A stretch of DNA of 5,986 nt, taken from assembly GCA_947174615.1 (NCBI GenBank), contig CAMWJQ010000272.1:1-5986 (forward strand), written 5' to 3'. The DNA comes from an uncultured Lachnospiraceae bacterium. Lineage in GTDB: Bacteria; Bacillota; Clostridia; Lachnospirales; Lachnospiraceae. This document shows positions 1 to 5,986 of the stretch, piece by piece. Made by a program: the position numbers and the translations under genes. The first letter of the stretch is position 1; each line of letters opens with the position of its first letter. The notes beneath the pieces were generated by a model that worked only from the letters and a program-made list of their open reading frames with translations, was not told the origin of the DNA and did not search any database.

Positions 1-216
1 TTTAATCCGCTGTATTTGTGCGGGAGATAGGAAAGAAAATTTGCTGTCCGACATTTTCTTTTCAGAGCAGATTTACAGGCACACATTACATTTTACACCC
101 AATCACCCGAGATTTTCCCATTTTCCCATAACATTTCAAGTCCCTTAAATATCCGTTTCGTAAGCAGTTCAAAAAATTCTGTTGGAACTTTGTTGACCCT
201 TCCCTTTTTTAAGCAC
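1..216. other. AT-rich stretch with no supported gene
   Basis: I see no convincing gene here. The only open frame of note runs in from the left edge (bases 2 to 148, stop TAA at 146-148). It has no visible start and its translation has no recognisable domain, so I do not call it. Another frame from the left edge stops at 28-30, so a short C-terminal tail of an upstream plus-strand gene cannot be excluded. The octamer TTTTCCCA occurs twice in tandem (113-128). No promoter or RNA gene could be supported. Confidence 0.5.
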
Positions 217-255
217 AAAAAAACACTGGACAATCCCTTAAAAGTCCAGTGTTTT
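217..255 (-). terminator. Intrinsic terminator of the tRNA-Pro gene
   Basis: Read on the minus strand, bases 255-244 (AAAACACTGGAC) pair perfectly over 12 bp with 231-220, around a 12-base loop. The descending arm runs straight into a run of seven T (223-217). This is a classical rho-independent terminator, placed 17 bases past the 3' end of the tRNA. On the plus strand the stem is followed by only four T, so it probably works mainly in the minus direction. Confidence 0.85.
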
Positions 256-271
256 CAAGGCTTTCAGCCAG

Positions 272-345
272 TCGTTGCGACAAGATTCGAACTTGCGACC
301 TCTGCGTCCCGAACGCAGCGCTCTACCAAACTGAGCCACGCAACG
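272..345 (-). tRNA. tRNA-Pro, anticodon CGG
   Basis: This is a complete 74-nt cloverleaf on the minus strand. The acceptor stem is seven perfect pairs (CGTTGCG with CGCAACG), the D stem is GCTC/GAGC, and the T stem is GCAAG/CTTGT with one G-U pair and loop TTCGAAT. The anticodon stem CTGCG/CGCAG encloses the loop TTCGGGA, giving anticodon CGG, which reads proline codon CCG. It carries known bacterial proline identity features: C1-G72, discriminator A73, G35, G36, and G37 (the usual m1G37 site made by TrmD). The bases after A73 are CTGG, so the terminal CCA is not encoded and must be added by the CCA-adding enzyme. It has its own promoter and terminator, so it is a monocistronic tRNA gene. Confidence 0.97.
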
Positions 346-376
346 AAAATAATCTGTTTTGAACAGTTACGAATTT

Positions 377-404
377 ATTATACTCGTTTTAAATAAAAAA
401 TCAA
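377..404 (-). promoter_or_regulatory. Promoter of the tRNA-Pro gene
   Basis: On the minus strand a -35 box TTGATT (404-399) lies 16 bases upstream of a perfect -10 box TATAAT (382-377), inside an AT-rich region with A/T tracts further upstream. The predicted transcription start near 370 leaves a leader of about 25 nt before the mature tRNA 5' end at 345, to be removed by RNase P. Sigma-A type; position and orientation fit the tRNA exactly. Confidence 0.8.
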
Positions 405-502
405 GTACTTTTTTGAATTTTTTGTAAAATATAATTACTGTCCGTAACAGGAAAGAGAAGACTGAACATTTGCGGACGAAAAGATGATGCCTGCCCTTTA
501 TA

Positions 503-531
503 TTGACGTGATTGGGGGCAGATGATATTAT
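503..531 (+). promoter_or_regulatory. Promoter of the hybrid histidine kinase gene
   Basis: A -35 box TTGACG (503-508) and a -10 box TATTAT (526-531) are separated by the optimal 17 bases. Each matches the sigma-A consensus at five of six positions. The predicted start near 538 gives a leader of about 130 nt before the chosen ATG at 668. The leader holds the inverted repeat at 558-605. Confidence 0.7.
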
Positions 532-557
532 GATACAAAAGTTGATGAATTTTGCGG

Positions 558-605
558 GGAAGCGCTAGGGCATTTTAAAAAGGGCTTTTTGCGAAGAGCG
601 CTTCC
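558..605 (+). repeat. Inverted repeat in the kinase leader
   Basis: GGAAGCGCT (558-566) and AGCGCTTCC (597-605) are perfect 9-base complements, separated by 30 bases. Each arm contains the 6-bp palindrome AGCGCT, so the motif also appears as two sites 36 bp apart. The loop holds a near-perfect direct repeat, AGGGCATTTT (567-576) and AGGGCTTTTT (581-590), and a small inner hairpin (AAAAA/TTTTT, 577-590). It lies between the predicted transcription start and the start codon. No T-run follows the outer stem, so it is not a terminator. It could be an RNA stem or an operator; the sequence does not decide. Confidence 0.45.
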
Positions 606-667
606 ATACTGGAATTTGCGGGTACAGTGATTATGGTTGGAAGACGGACAATATGGAGGGATGGCAG

Positions 668-3241
668 ATGGATTACTCAAGAGAGCTTTTTGAACGGACC
701 GGCAAAAGCGTTTCAGTTGATAGTGGACAGGAGCAGTACTATAGTATGCAGAGTGTTCAGAATTTGGAGACTGTCATTAATGAGGGGCTTCGTGTCGCAC
801 TTCTCGAGGAAAATCCGGATCGGTCGCTGGATGTACTGCTGGAGCATCTGGGAAAGGCGCTGAATGGAGAGCGGACCTATATTTTTGAGCAAAACGCGTC
901 CGGCGGAGATGACAACACCTATGAGTGGGCAGCAGATGGGGTGCGGCCGGAAATAGAGAATCTTCAAAATCTTCCCGCAGAGGTGTGTGCCAGCTGGTAT
1001 CGGAATTTTCGCGTTGGCAGGCATATTGTTATTGAGTGTCTGGAAGATATTCAGGAGACCGATCCGATTCAGTATGAGAATCTAAAAAGACAGAATATTC
1101 ATTCGCTTGTCGTGGTGCCCCTCTATGACGGAAATAAGATTATTGGATTTTACGGCGTGGACAACCCGCCTGTGAAATCTCTCGATTATGCTTCTAATAT
1201 GCTTCAAACGGCAGCCTATTTTATCGTGTCCTCCCTGAAACAGCGCAATCTGGTTCGTGAGCTGCAAAAGAGAAGCCACAATGTGCTCCATGCCCTCAGC
1301 GTGGACTATCTGGATATCTACCAAGTCAACTTTGACACAGGAGAGTGCGAAATCTACCGCGACAGTGAACGGATGGGGATGGACTGGGTCGAAAGCTTTC
1401 AAAAAGGATATCAGACAGCTATAGAGCAGTATATTTCTCGGTATGTGGTTTCCCGGGATCAGGAACGTCTTAGTTCGATGACCCAAAAAGACTATGTGCT
1501 CGAACAGCTCAGGGCAAAGAAAAAGTTTTCTGTCCGGTATCAGGTGAAAGACAATTCTTTCGGACTGAAACATTTAGAGATCCATTTTTCCGCCACGGAG
1601 AAAGAAAACTGTGCGATCTTTGCCCAGCGCGATATCAATGCCGTGGTAGAGCAGGAAGAGAAGTACAAGCTGGAAGCAAGGCAGAGTCTGGAAGATATTC
1701 TGGAGGGTGCCAGAACCGGCATCTGGTCGATCGAGCTGGAGGAGGGCTGCCGACCGAGGATGTATGCGGATCGGACCATGCGGATTCTGCTGGGGGTGCC
1801 GGAGGAGATCGAACCGGAGGAGTGCTACCGGCATTGGTTTGAACACATTGATCCGGACTATGTGGAGATGGTGCAGGAGGCCGTGACAGACATTTTGGAA
1901 ACAGGGCGTTCTGAGGTGATTTACCCCTGGCATCACCCCAAACTTGGCAAAATCTATGTCCGCTGCGGCGGTGTGCCGGACAAGACATTCAAAAAACCGG
2001 GCGTCTGCCTGAACGGATACCATCAGGACATCACGGAGATTATGATAACAAGAAAAAAGCAGGATCAGGCGATTATGGAACTGCTGGAAAAGGTGAGACG
2101 GGCAAACTCGGCAAAAAGCGAATTTCTGTCCCACATGTCCCATGATTTGCGCACGCCCATCAATGGGATTCTCGGCATGCTGGAAATCATGGAGAAGCGT
2201 CAAAATGATGCCGTGCAGCAGAAGGCGTGCCGGAAGAAAATCCGCGTTTCAACAGGACATCTGCTGTCTCTTGTAAATGATGTGCTTCAGGTCAGCAAGC
2301 TTGAGAGCGGAAGACCAGCGGCGGTGGAGGAGCCGTTTGACCTTCATGATACGCTTGAGGACTGCATCACGATTCTCTCCCCTCAGGCAGAGGAGAGAGG
2401 GATCCGCATGCGCTTGGAAGAGACCAGCGTGCAGCATAACAAACTGATTGGAAATGCGCTGCACTTAAAGCAGATTTTGATGAATGTGATTGAAAATGCG
2501 CTCAAATATAACCGTCCGAATGGTTCTGTGTTTGTTCAGATACAAGAGAGTACATGTCAGGGCGGAACTGCGAATTATCGCTTTGCGATTGAAGATACCG
2601 GAATCGGCATCGGGGAAGAGTTCAAAAAGCACATTTTTGAACCGTTTACACAGGAACACCAGGGGGCAAGAACCCACTATAACGGCGCTGGGCTTGGGAT
2701 GTCCATCGTGAAAAAACTGGTGGACCAGATGGGCGGGACCGTTGAGATAGACAGTCAGCTCGGCAAGGGGAGCATCGTCCAGATTACGCTGCCCATCCGA
2801 ATCGATGAGACGCTGGGTGCGCAGCCTGCGGACACAGAACAGGATTTGCAGAGCAATATTGCGGATATGCGTGTTCTCCTGGTAGAGGACAATGAAATCA
2901 ACTGTGAGATTGTAGAGTTCCTGCTAAAGGAGGCGGGCGCGGAGGTCGTGACCGCAAATGATGGAAAGGTCGCGGTGGATACCTTTGCGGCATCCGAGCC
3001 GGGAACCTTTGACTGCATACTCATGGATTTGATGATGCCGGTTATGAGCGGATACGAGGCGACGCGCGTGATTCGTGGTCTGAATCGCGCAGACGCTGGC
3101 GTTGTGCCGATCATCGCTCTGTCGGCAAACGCCTTTGAGGAGGATATCGCCCTGTCAAAGGATGCCGGGATGAATGAACATTTGGCAAAGCCGGTGGACA
3201 TGAGGAAACTGTTTCGCGTTATGAGCAGGCTGCGGCGCTGA
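668..3241 (+). CDS. Soluble GAF/PAS hybrid sensor histidine kinase with C-terminal receiver
   Basis: This 857-aa protein autophosphorylates on histidine and passes the phosphate to its own receiver. Domains in order: GAF-like sensor about 43-195; a region about 204-330 that looks PAS-like but is divergent; PAS about 339-455; a helical linker; HisKA with SHMSHDLRTP and phospho-acceptor H492; HATPase with N-box N610, G1 box DTGIG at 643-647 and G2 box GAGLG at 673-677; receiver from about 734 with acidic pair E740/D741, phospho-acceptor D787, S819 and K841. All catalytic residues are present. I see no signal peptide or membrane segment, so it should sense a cytoplasmic cue. It ends just after the receiver, without an HPt or DNA-binding domain. 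I chose ATG 668 because GGAGGG (655-660) lies 7 bases upstream; the in-frame ATG at 653 (5 residues longer) has no good ribosome site. Its ligand and partner are unknown. Confidence 0.95.
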   Translation: MDYSRELFERTGKSVSVDSGQEQYYSMQSVQNLETVINEGLRVALLEENPDRSLDVLLEHLGKALNGERTYIFEQNASGGDDNTYEWAADGVRPEIENLQNLPAEVCASWYRNFRVGRHIVIECLEDIQETDPIQYENLKRQNIHSLVVVPLYDGNKIIGFYGVDNPPVKSLDYASNMLQTAAYFIVSSLKQRNLVRELQKRSHNVLHALSVDYLDIYQVNFDTGECEIYRDSERMGMDWVESFQKGYQTAIEQYISRYVVSRDQERLSSMTQKDYVLEQLRAKKKFSVRYQVKDNSFGLKHLEIHFSATEKENCAIFAQRDINAVVEQEEKYKLEARQSLEDILEGARTGIWSIELEEGCRPRMYADRTMRILLGVPEEIEPEECYRHWFEHIDPDYVEMVQEAVTDILETGRSEVIYPWHHPKLGKIYVRCGGVPDKTFKKPGVCLNGYHQDITEIMITRKKQDQAIMELLEKVRRANSAKSEFLSHMSHDLRTPINGILGMLEIMEKRQNDAVQQKACRKKIRVSTGHLLSLVNDVLQVSKLESGRPAAVEEPFDLHDTLEDCITILSPQAEERGIRMRLEETSVQHNKLIGNALHLKQILMNVIENALKYNRPNGSVFVQIQESTCQGGTANYRFAIEDTGIGIGEEFKKHIFEPFTQEHQGARTHYNGAGLGMSIVKKLVDQMGGTVEIDSQLGKGSIVQITLPIRIDETLGAQPADTEQDLQSNIADMRVLLVEDNEINCEIVEFLLKEAGAEVVTANDGKVAVDTFAASEPGTFDCILMDLMMPVMSGYEATRVIRGLNRADAGVVPIIALSANAFEEDIALSKDAGMNEHLAKPVDMRKLFRVMSRLRR

Positions 3242-3263
3242 CAGGATTGTGGGCAGAACCCGT

Positions 3264-4598
3264 TCACTGCAGAAGCGAACATAATAGTTTGACTGCTTCC
3301 GGAAACTTTTCCACAGGAACTTCACAGCAGGAGAGCGCGATATGAGCAGAGCCGTCATTCTTTTTTGAATCCTTATGGTAAGGAAAGACCAGAAGCCCGT
3401 TTGCGGCAGCTCTGTCGCGCAGTTCATCGCTGGTCAGCGCGCACTTGATTTTCAGGTGTACAAGGAAGACGGACTCGCCCATATAGACTTCTGCGCGTGC
3501 GCCAAATGCTTCTTCCAAGAGGGCGGACAACGTTTTTGCCTTGCCGGCATACAGGCGTTTTAGCTTTCGAATCTGGCTCTCTAAGTGCCCATCGCGCAGA
3601 AACTGGCACAGCGCAAGCTGCTCTGACTTGGAGGCGGTCTGATTGTAGAGCGCCTTTTTCTTTTCATATAAGGGCAGCAGAGAGTCGGGCAGAATCATGA
3701 AACTCAGGCGGATGGAGGGCAGCAGAAGTTTCGAAAAAGTACTTAGATAGACCACGTTCTCGCCGCCTGCAAGCCCCTGCAGACAGGGAATCGGCTTGCT
3801 GAAATACCGAAATTCATTGTCGTAGTCGTCCTCGATAATCAGCCGGTTATGCACTGCACATTCTTTTAGGAGCGCAAGCCGTTTCTCGACACTCATCACG
3901 TCGCCAAGGGATGTCATATGGGACGGCGTCATGTAGAGCACGTTTGCGTTTTCCTTGTCTTTTTCGACGTCAAATCCATAATCTTCAAAAATAACCATCC
4001 CCTGTGCAAACCGAGTGTCGTGGAAGCATACTGTCTCGCGCGCCTTGATGAGCGGGCATAAGATATTGAGCAGCGCCTGAGAGCCGGCGCCAATCACGAT
4101 GTTTTCGGGGCGGCAGACGGCGTTTCTCTTGTTTATGACATAACGGCAGATGACCTCGCGCAGCTCGTACTCCCCCTGCGGCTCGCCGTAGGTCAGCATA
4201 CGCCCGTCCTGCCGCAGGGTGCTCTTGATGTAGCGGCGCCATAGATTGAAGTCAAAGCTGTCCGCATCCACATTGTTTGAGGTAAAATTATAGAGGATGC
4301 GCCGCGCGGCTGCCGTGTCGGATTTTGCGTTGTGAACAGGCTGGCTGGAAAGCACCATCGCGGTTCGGTCTGTGACATAGTATCCGCTCTGCGGTCTGGA
4401 AATAATATAGCCGTCTGCCGCAAGGCACAGATAGGCGGTCTCGATGGTCGTGCGGCTCAAACCTAACTGCACCGCGCCGCGCCGGATGGAGGGCATTTTC
4501 GTCCCCGGCATCAAGCGTCCCGTGACAATCAGATCCTTATAATAGTCATATACTTGTAGATAACGCGTGGAATGTGTCGAATTGAAATCAAGCTTCAT
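3264..4598 (-). CDS. MocR-type (GntR family) transcriptional regulator with aminotransferase-like domain
   Basis: This is a 444-aa cytoplasmic regulator. Residues about 10-78 form a GntR winged helix (PGTKMPSIRRGAVQLGLSR, then a wing ending in SGYYV). A linker leads to a fold-type I aminotransferase-like domain. Seen there: TYGEPQGEYELRE, the EDDYDNEFR motif (256-264), and STFSKLLLPSIR with K290 as the expected PLP Schiff-base lysine and R297. MocR proteins use PLP, often with an amino acid or amine, to control a few genes, frequently the divergent neighbour. Two deviations: the usual TPSHQ-x-P-x-G motif reads TPSHMTSLG, and the C-terminal arginine often seen in an I-R-L-G-F-like strand appears as Ala (HIALSCC). 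I chose ATG 4598 because GGGAGG lies 10 bases upstream. A longer in-frame GTG start at 4646 would lie upstream of the likely -10 box and lacks a ribosome site. The gene converges on the kinase gene. The target is unknown; a PdxR-like or GabR-like role is possible but unproven. Confidence 0.93.
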   Translation of the reverse strand: MKLDFNSTHSTRYLQVYDYYKDLIVTGRLMPGTKMPSIRRGAVQLGLSRTTIETAYLCLAADGYIISRPQSGYYVTDRTAMVLSSQPVHNAKSDTAAARRILYNFTSNNVDADSFDFNLWRRYIKSTLRQDGRMLTYGEPQGEYELREVICRYVINKRNAVCRPENIVIGAGSQALLNILCPLIKARETVCFHDTRFAQGMVIFEDYGFDVEKDKENANVLYMTPSHMTSLGDVMSVEKRLALLKECAVHNRLIIEDDYDNEFRYFSKPIPCLQGLAGGENVVYLSTFSKLLLPSIRLSFMILPDSLLPLYEKKKALYNQTASKSEQLALCQFLRDGHLESQIRKLKRLYAGKAKTLSALLEEAFGARAEVYMGESVFLVHLKIKCALTSDELRDRAAANGLLVFPYHKDSKKNDGSAHIALSCCEVPVEKFPEAVKLLCSLLQ

Positions 4599-4634
4599 AG
4601 GTTGTCCGCCTCCCTCGTTTGTGCTATGATATAT

Positions 4635-4662
4635 AGTATATTTCACGGCAAATTTATGAAAA
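4635..4662 (-). promoter_or_regulatory. Probable promoter of the MocR gene
   Basis: On the minus strand TTTTCA (4662-4657) and TATACT (4640-4635) are 16 bases apart. The -10 matches consensus at five of six positions, the -35 at four of six. The predicted start near 4628 gives a leader of about 30 nt to ATG 4598. The -10 sits within an AT palindrome-like stretch (ATATAGTATAT on the plus strand, 4630-4640), a plausible but unproven place for autoregulation. Confidence 0.45.
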
Positions 4663-4808
4663 GTCTCTGATCTGCCTGTGTGCAGGTTTTGGTCATTATG
4701 CCATCCGTTATGCGTCTATAGATTCTTAGTGTAGCATGACAGTGCAAAGGACGCAAGCCAGAGCAGGGTGGAATATACAAATTTAATTTATATTGGAGAT
4801 AGAAAACA
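4663..4808. other. Divergent control region between the MocR gene and the acidic-protein gene
   Basis: This is the rest of the roughly 210-bp gap between two divergent genes. It holds a small dyad, CTGC/GCAG overlapping CCTG/CAGG (4672-4686), and a 12-bp-period direct repeat (4696-4713). The ribosome site GGAGA (4795-4799) precedes the 4809 start. For the rightward gene I could not find a -10 box (TATAGA 4717-4722 and TATACA 4774-4779 are the best) with a decent -35 at proper spacing. That would fit a promoter needing an activator, but absence by eye is weak evidence. Confidence 0.4.
4696..4713. repeat. Direct repeat TTATGC, 12-bp period, candidate regulator site
   Basis: TTATGC occurs at 4696-4701 and again at 4708-4713, in the gap between the MocR gene and its divergent neighbour. 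Known MocR-type operators such as that of GabR include short direct repeats, so these are the most obvious candidate half-sites here. Six-base repeats arise easily by chance, so this is only a suggestion. Confidence 0.25.
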
Positions 4809-5504
4809 ATGATAGAGATTAAATGCGAAGACGGTATGTTTCTTGCAAAAGGAACCTTTTCGATCGGGATTGCAGGCGTATATGAAAATAAAGATTTTGG
4901 CGAGGGAAACATCACGATTGATATAGAATTAGAAGATCTTCTGGAGGATTTGCAGGAGGAAGATTCCTATTTCTATGAACCTTTGTGTCCTTATTTAAAG
5001 GACAAAGGGGAGGACGGCGCCGCGGTTGCAAAGGGGCTTGAGGGTTATTATAATCAGAAAGAGTTGGAAATACAGGAAAATGTAAAGCAGATCAATGACT
5101 ATATTCTGTATTGTCTTTTTGAGAATCTTGAGGCGTGCGGGTATCCGTTTTGGGAGATTGAGGAGGCGGTGCTTCCGGGGGCGCTGGACGGCTATGATAT
5201 GGAGAACCTGGCACATGAAATCTATGATGGGCATGAAAGTATCGGAAGCTGGGGATTTGAGGCGTTTGACAGACAGCCGAACAATGGGACGATCGAGAAG
5301 CCAGACTTGGAGGGGCGGCTTCGAGAACAGTATCCAATGTTTAATTTTGATGGTTTGTACGAAGCGATCGAACAAGACTGCCTTTATCTGAATGGAAGAT
5401 TTATGAGTTTCCAGTTCTCGGATTGCTGGGGAAGGAATTTATTAGACGCCGCGTATGACGAACTGGATGAAAACCTCACGCCCCTTGACTGGCATAATCA
5501 CTAA
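4809..5504 (+). CDS. Hypothetical very acidic protein, 231 aa
   Basis: I do not recognise this family. The protein has no signal peptide or membrane segment, so it should be cytoplasmic. By count it has about 52 Asp/Glu against 14 Lys/Arg, a net charge near -38. Acidic residues are spread along the length, with a dense patch at about residues 40-57 (LEDLLEDLQEEDSYFYE). Aromatic and glycine content is high, for example GSWGFEAFD and DCWGRN, suggesting a folded alpha/beta protein rather than a disordered tail. The start is supported by GGAGA nine bases upstream of the ATG. It is divergent from the MocR gene and 26 bp upstream of a second acidic gene, so it is probably the first gene of an operon under MocR control. 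A DNA-mimic role is conceivable from charge alone, but I see no ArdA-like motif. Its function is unknown. Confidence 0.85.
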   Translation: MIEIKCEDGMFLAKGTFSIGIAGVYENKDFGEGNITIDIELEDLLEDLQEEDSYFYEPLCPYLKDKGEDGAAVAKGLEGYYNQKELEIQENVKQINDYILYCLFENLEACGYPFWEIEEAVLPGALDGYDMENLAHEIYDGHESIGSWGFEAFDRQPNNGTIEKPDLEGRLREQYPMFNFDGLYEAIEQDCLYLNGRFMSFQFSDCWGRNLLDAAYDELDENLTPLDWHNH

Positions 5505-5530
5505 AGCAGGCTTTTTGCAGGAGGGAAAAA

Positions 5531-5905
5531 ATGGAGAAGAATACGGATAACGGTATACAGAGAGGATTCTCGTTTGATGAAATACAGTATATCGACACGG
5601 ATTTTGATATACATCTGTCTGAGCGGATAGAGAAAGAGATCTCTGCTCAAGAGATTGAGGAGCTGATTGAAGGCGGCATCGCCTTCACAAAAAACAGGGT
5701 GCTCGTATTTGAAGAGTGCGAACAGATGGAGCAGTGGGAAGGCTGTATTGCCCTGCGGGACATTATAGGAAATCCGCCGTATTTTGCGTTCTTTTATCCG
5801 TCGCAGAAGCAGCGGCTTCGAATTGTATTTGACAATGAGAACGCATTTCACAGGTTGTACATGCATATCGAAGCCAGCGGTTATCACTCATTTGATCTGA
5901 GCTGA
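5531..5905 (+). CDS. Hypothetical acidic protein, 124 aa
   Basis: No family is recognised. This small soluble protein has about 24 acidic and 11 basic residues. A glutamate-rich helical segment lies at about 34-48 (ERIEKEISAQ-EIEELIEGG) and another run at about 61-70 (EECEQMEQWE). It is followed by an aromatic stretch (PPYFAFFYP) and a C-terminal half with strand and helix character (RLRIVFDNENAFHRLYMHIE). I see no signal peptide or membrane segment. The start is well fixed: AGGAGG at 5519-5524 is 6 bases upstream of the ATG. The preceding gene ends 26 bp earlier with no convincing terminator between them (only AAAGC/GCTTT at 5503-5514), so the two are probably co-transcribed. Whether the proteins interact is unknown. 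Confidence 0.82.
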   Translation: MEKNTDNGIQRGFSFDEIQYIDTDFDIHLSERIEKEISAQEIEELIEGGIAFTKNRVLVFEECEQMEQWEGCIALRDIIGNPPYFAFFYPSQKQRLRIVFDNENAFHRLYMHIEASGYHSFDLS

Positions 5906-5930
5906 CAGACGATACCTACTGCAATTGGAA

Positions 5931-5960
5931 TAAATAGAGAGTAATAGAAAGAAATAGAAC
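5931..5960 (+). repeat. Three tandem 10-bp units carrying AATAGA
   Basis: AATAGA occurs at 5933-5938, 5943-5948 and 5953-5958, exactly 10 bp apart, within decamers that otherwise vary (AAATAGAGAG, TAATAGAAAG, AAATAGAACG). They lie in the 77-bp gap between the 124-aa gene and the next start codon, just before its ribosome site. The near-helical period would put all copies on one DNA face. They could be a protein site, a bending tract, an unstructured purine-rich leader, or simple drift. Confidence 0.5.
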
Positions 5961-5982
5961 GAACCGAAGGGGGAAAACTTTT

Positions 5983-5986
5983 ATGA
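5983..5986 (+). CDS. Start of a further gene, cut by the window edge
   Basis: An ATG at 5983-5985 is preceded by a strong ribosome site AAGGGGG (5967-5973) with 9 bases of spacing. Only the first codon and one base are in the window, so nothing can be said about the product. It lies 77 bp after the 124-aa gene with no terminator or clear promoter between, so it may be the third gene of the same cluster. Confidence 0.55.

Noticed and set aside
113..128. Tandem TTTTCCCA repeat
   Set aside because: Two copies of a low-complexity octamer in an AT-rich spacer; no link to a gene or promoter.
190..396. 68-aa open frame on the plus strand
   Set aside because: It runs through the terminator and antisense to the tRNA-Pro gene; a by-product of the tRNA sequence, not a gene.
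653..667. Longer kinase start at ATG 653
   Set aside because: No ribosome site precedes it, whereas GGAGGG lies just upstream of ATG 668; GGAGGG would be inside the coding region if 653 were used.
1574..2203. 209-aa open frame antisense to the kinase (and other long antisense frames at 1082-1573 and 2755-3282)
   Set aside because: They overlap well-defined kinase domains on the other strand, have no ribosome site I trust, and their translations look like reverse-complement shadows.
3230..3290. Bidirectional terminator between the convergent kinase and MocR genes
   Set aside because: Only very short complementary bits (GCAG/CTGC, GAAC/GTTC) and no T-run were seen; I could not support a hairpin terminator.
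4643..4915. 90-aa minus-strand frame crossing the divergent gap
   Set aside because: It overlaps the MocR promoter and the start of the acidic-protein gene, and no ribosome site supports it.
4809..5504. ArdA-type antirestriction DNA mimic
   Set aside because: Only overall acidity supports it; the sequence shows no ArdA-like motif that I recognise.

Overview
The window looks like a chromosomal segment of a low-to-moderate GC Clostridia bacterium, most likely from the Lachnospiraceae or a close relative. This rests on purine-rich Shine-Dalgarno sequences, AT-rich spacers with sigma-A type promoters, a cytoplasmic GAF/PAS hybrid histidine kinase of a kind common in gut Clostridia, and a MocR-type regulator. 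The taxonomic call is inference; no marker gene is present.

Left part (1-440): about 200 bases with no supported gene, then a complete tRNA-Pro(CGG) gene on the minus strand with its own promoter and intrinsic terminator. It forms a self-contained single-tRNA unit.

Middle left (441-3241): a good promoter, a leader of about 130 nt containing an inverted repeat, and a large plus-strand gene for a soluble hybrid sensor kinase (GAF, PAS-like region, PAS, HisKA, HATPase, receiver). It has no DNA-binding output domain and no partner response regulator within the window.

Middle right (3264-4598): a minus-strand gene convergent with the kinase (22 bp apart). It encodes a GntR/MocR transcription factor with an N-terminal winged helix and a C-terminal fold-type I aminotransferase-like domain that keeps the PLP-binding lysine.

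Right part (4599-5986): a 210-bp divergent control region followed by a plus-strand gene cluster. It has a 231-aa very acidic protein and a 124-aa acidic protein, neither of which I recognise, and the start codon of a third gene at the right edge. MocR regulators often control the gene transcribed divergently from them, so the simplest model is that the MocR protein controls itself and this unknown cluster in response to PLP or an amine/amino-acid ligand. I see no classical defence system, CRISPR array, transposase or integrase. The most novel material is the uncharacterised acidic gene cluster and its control region.
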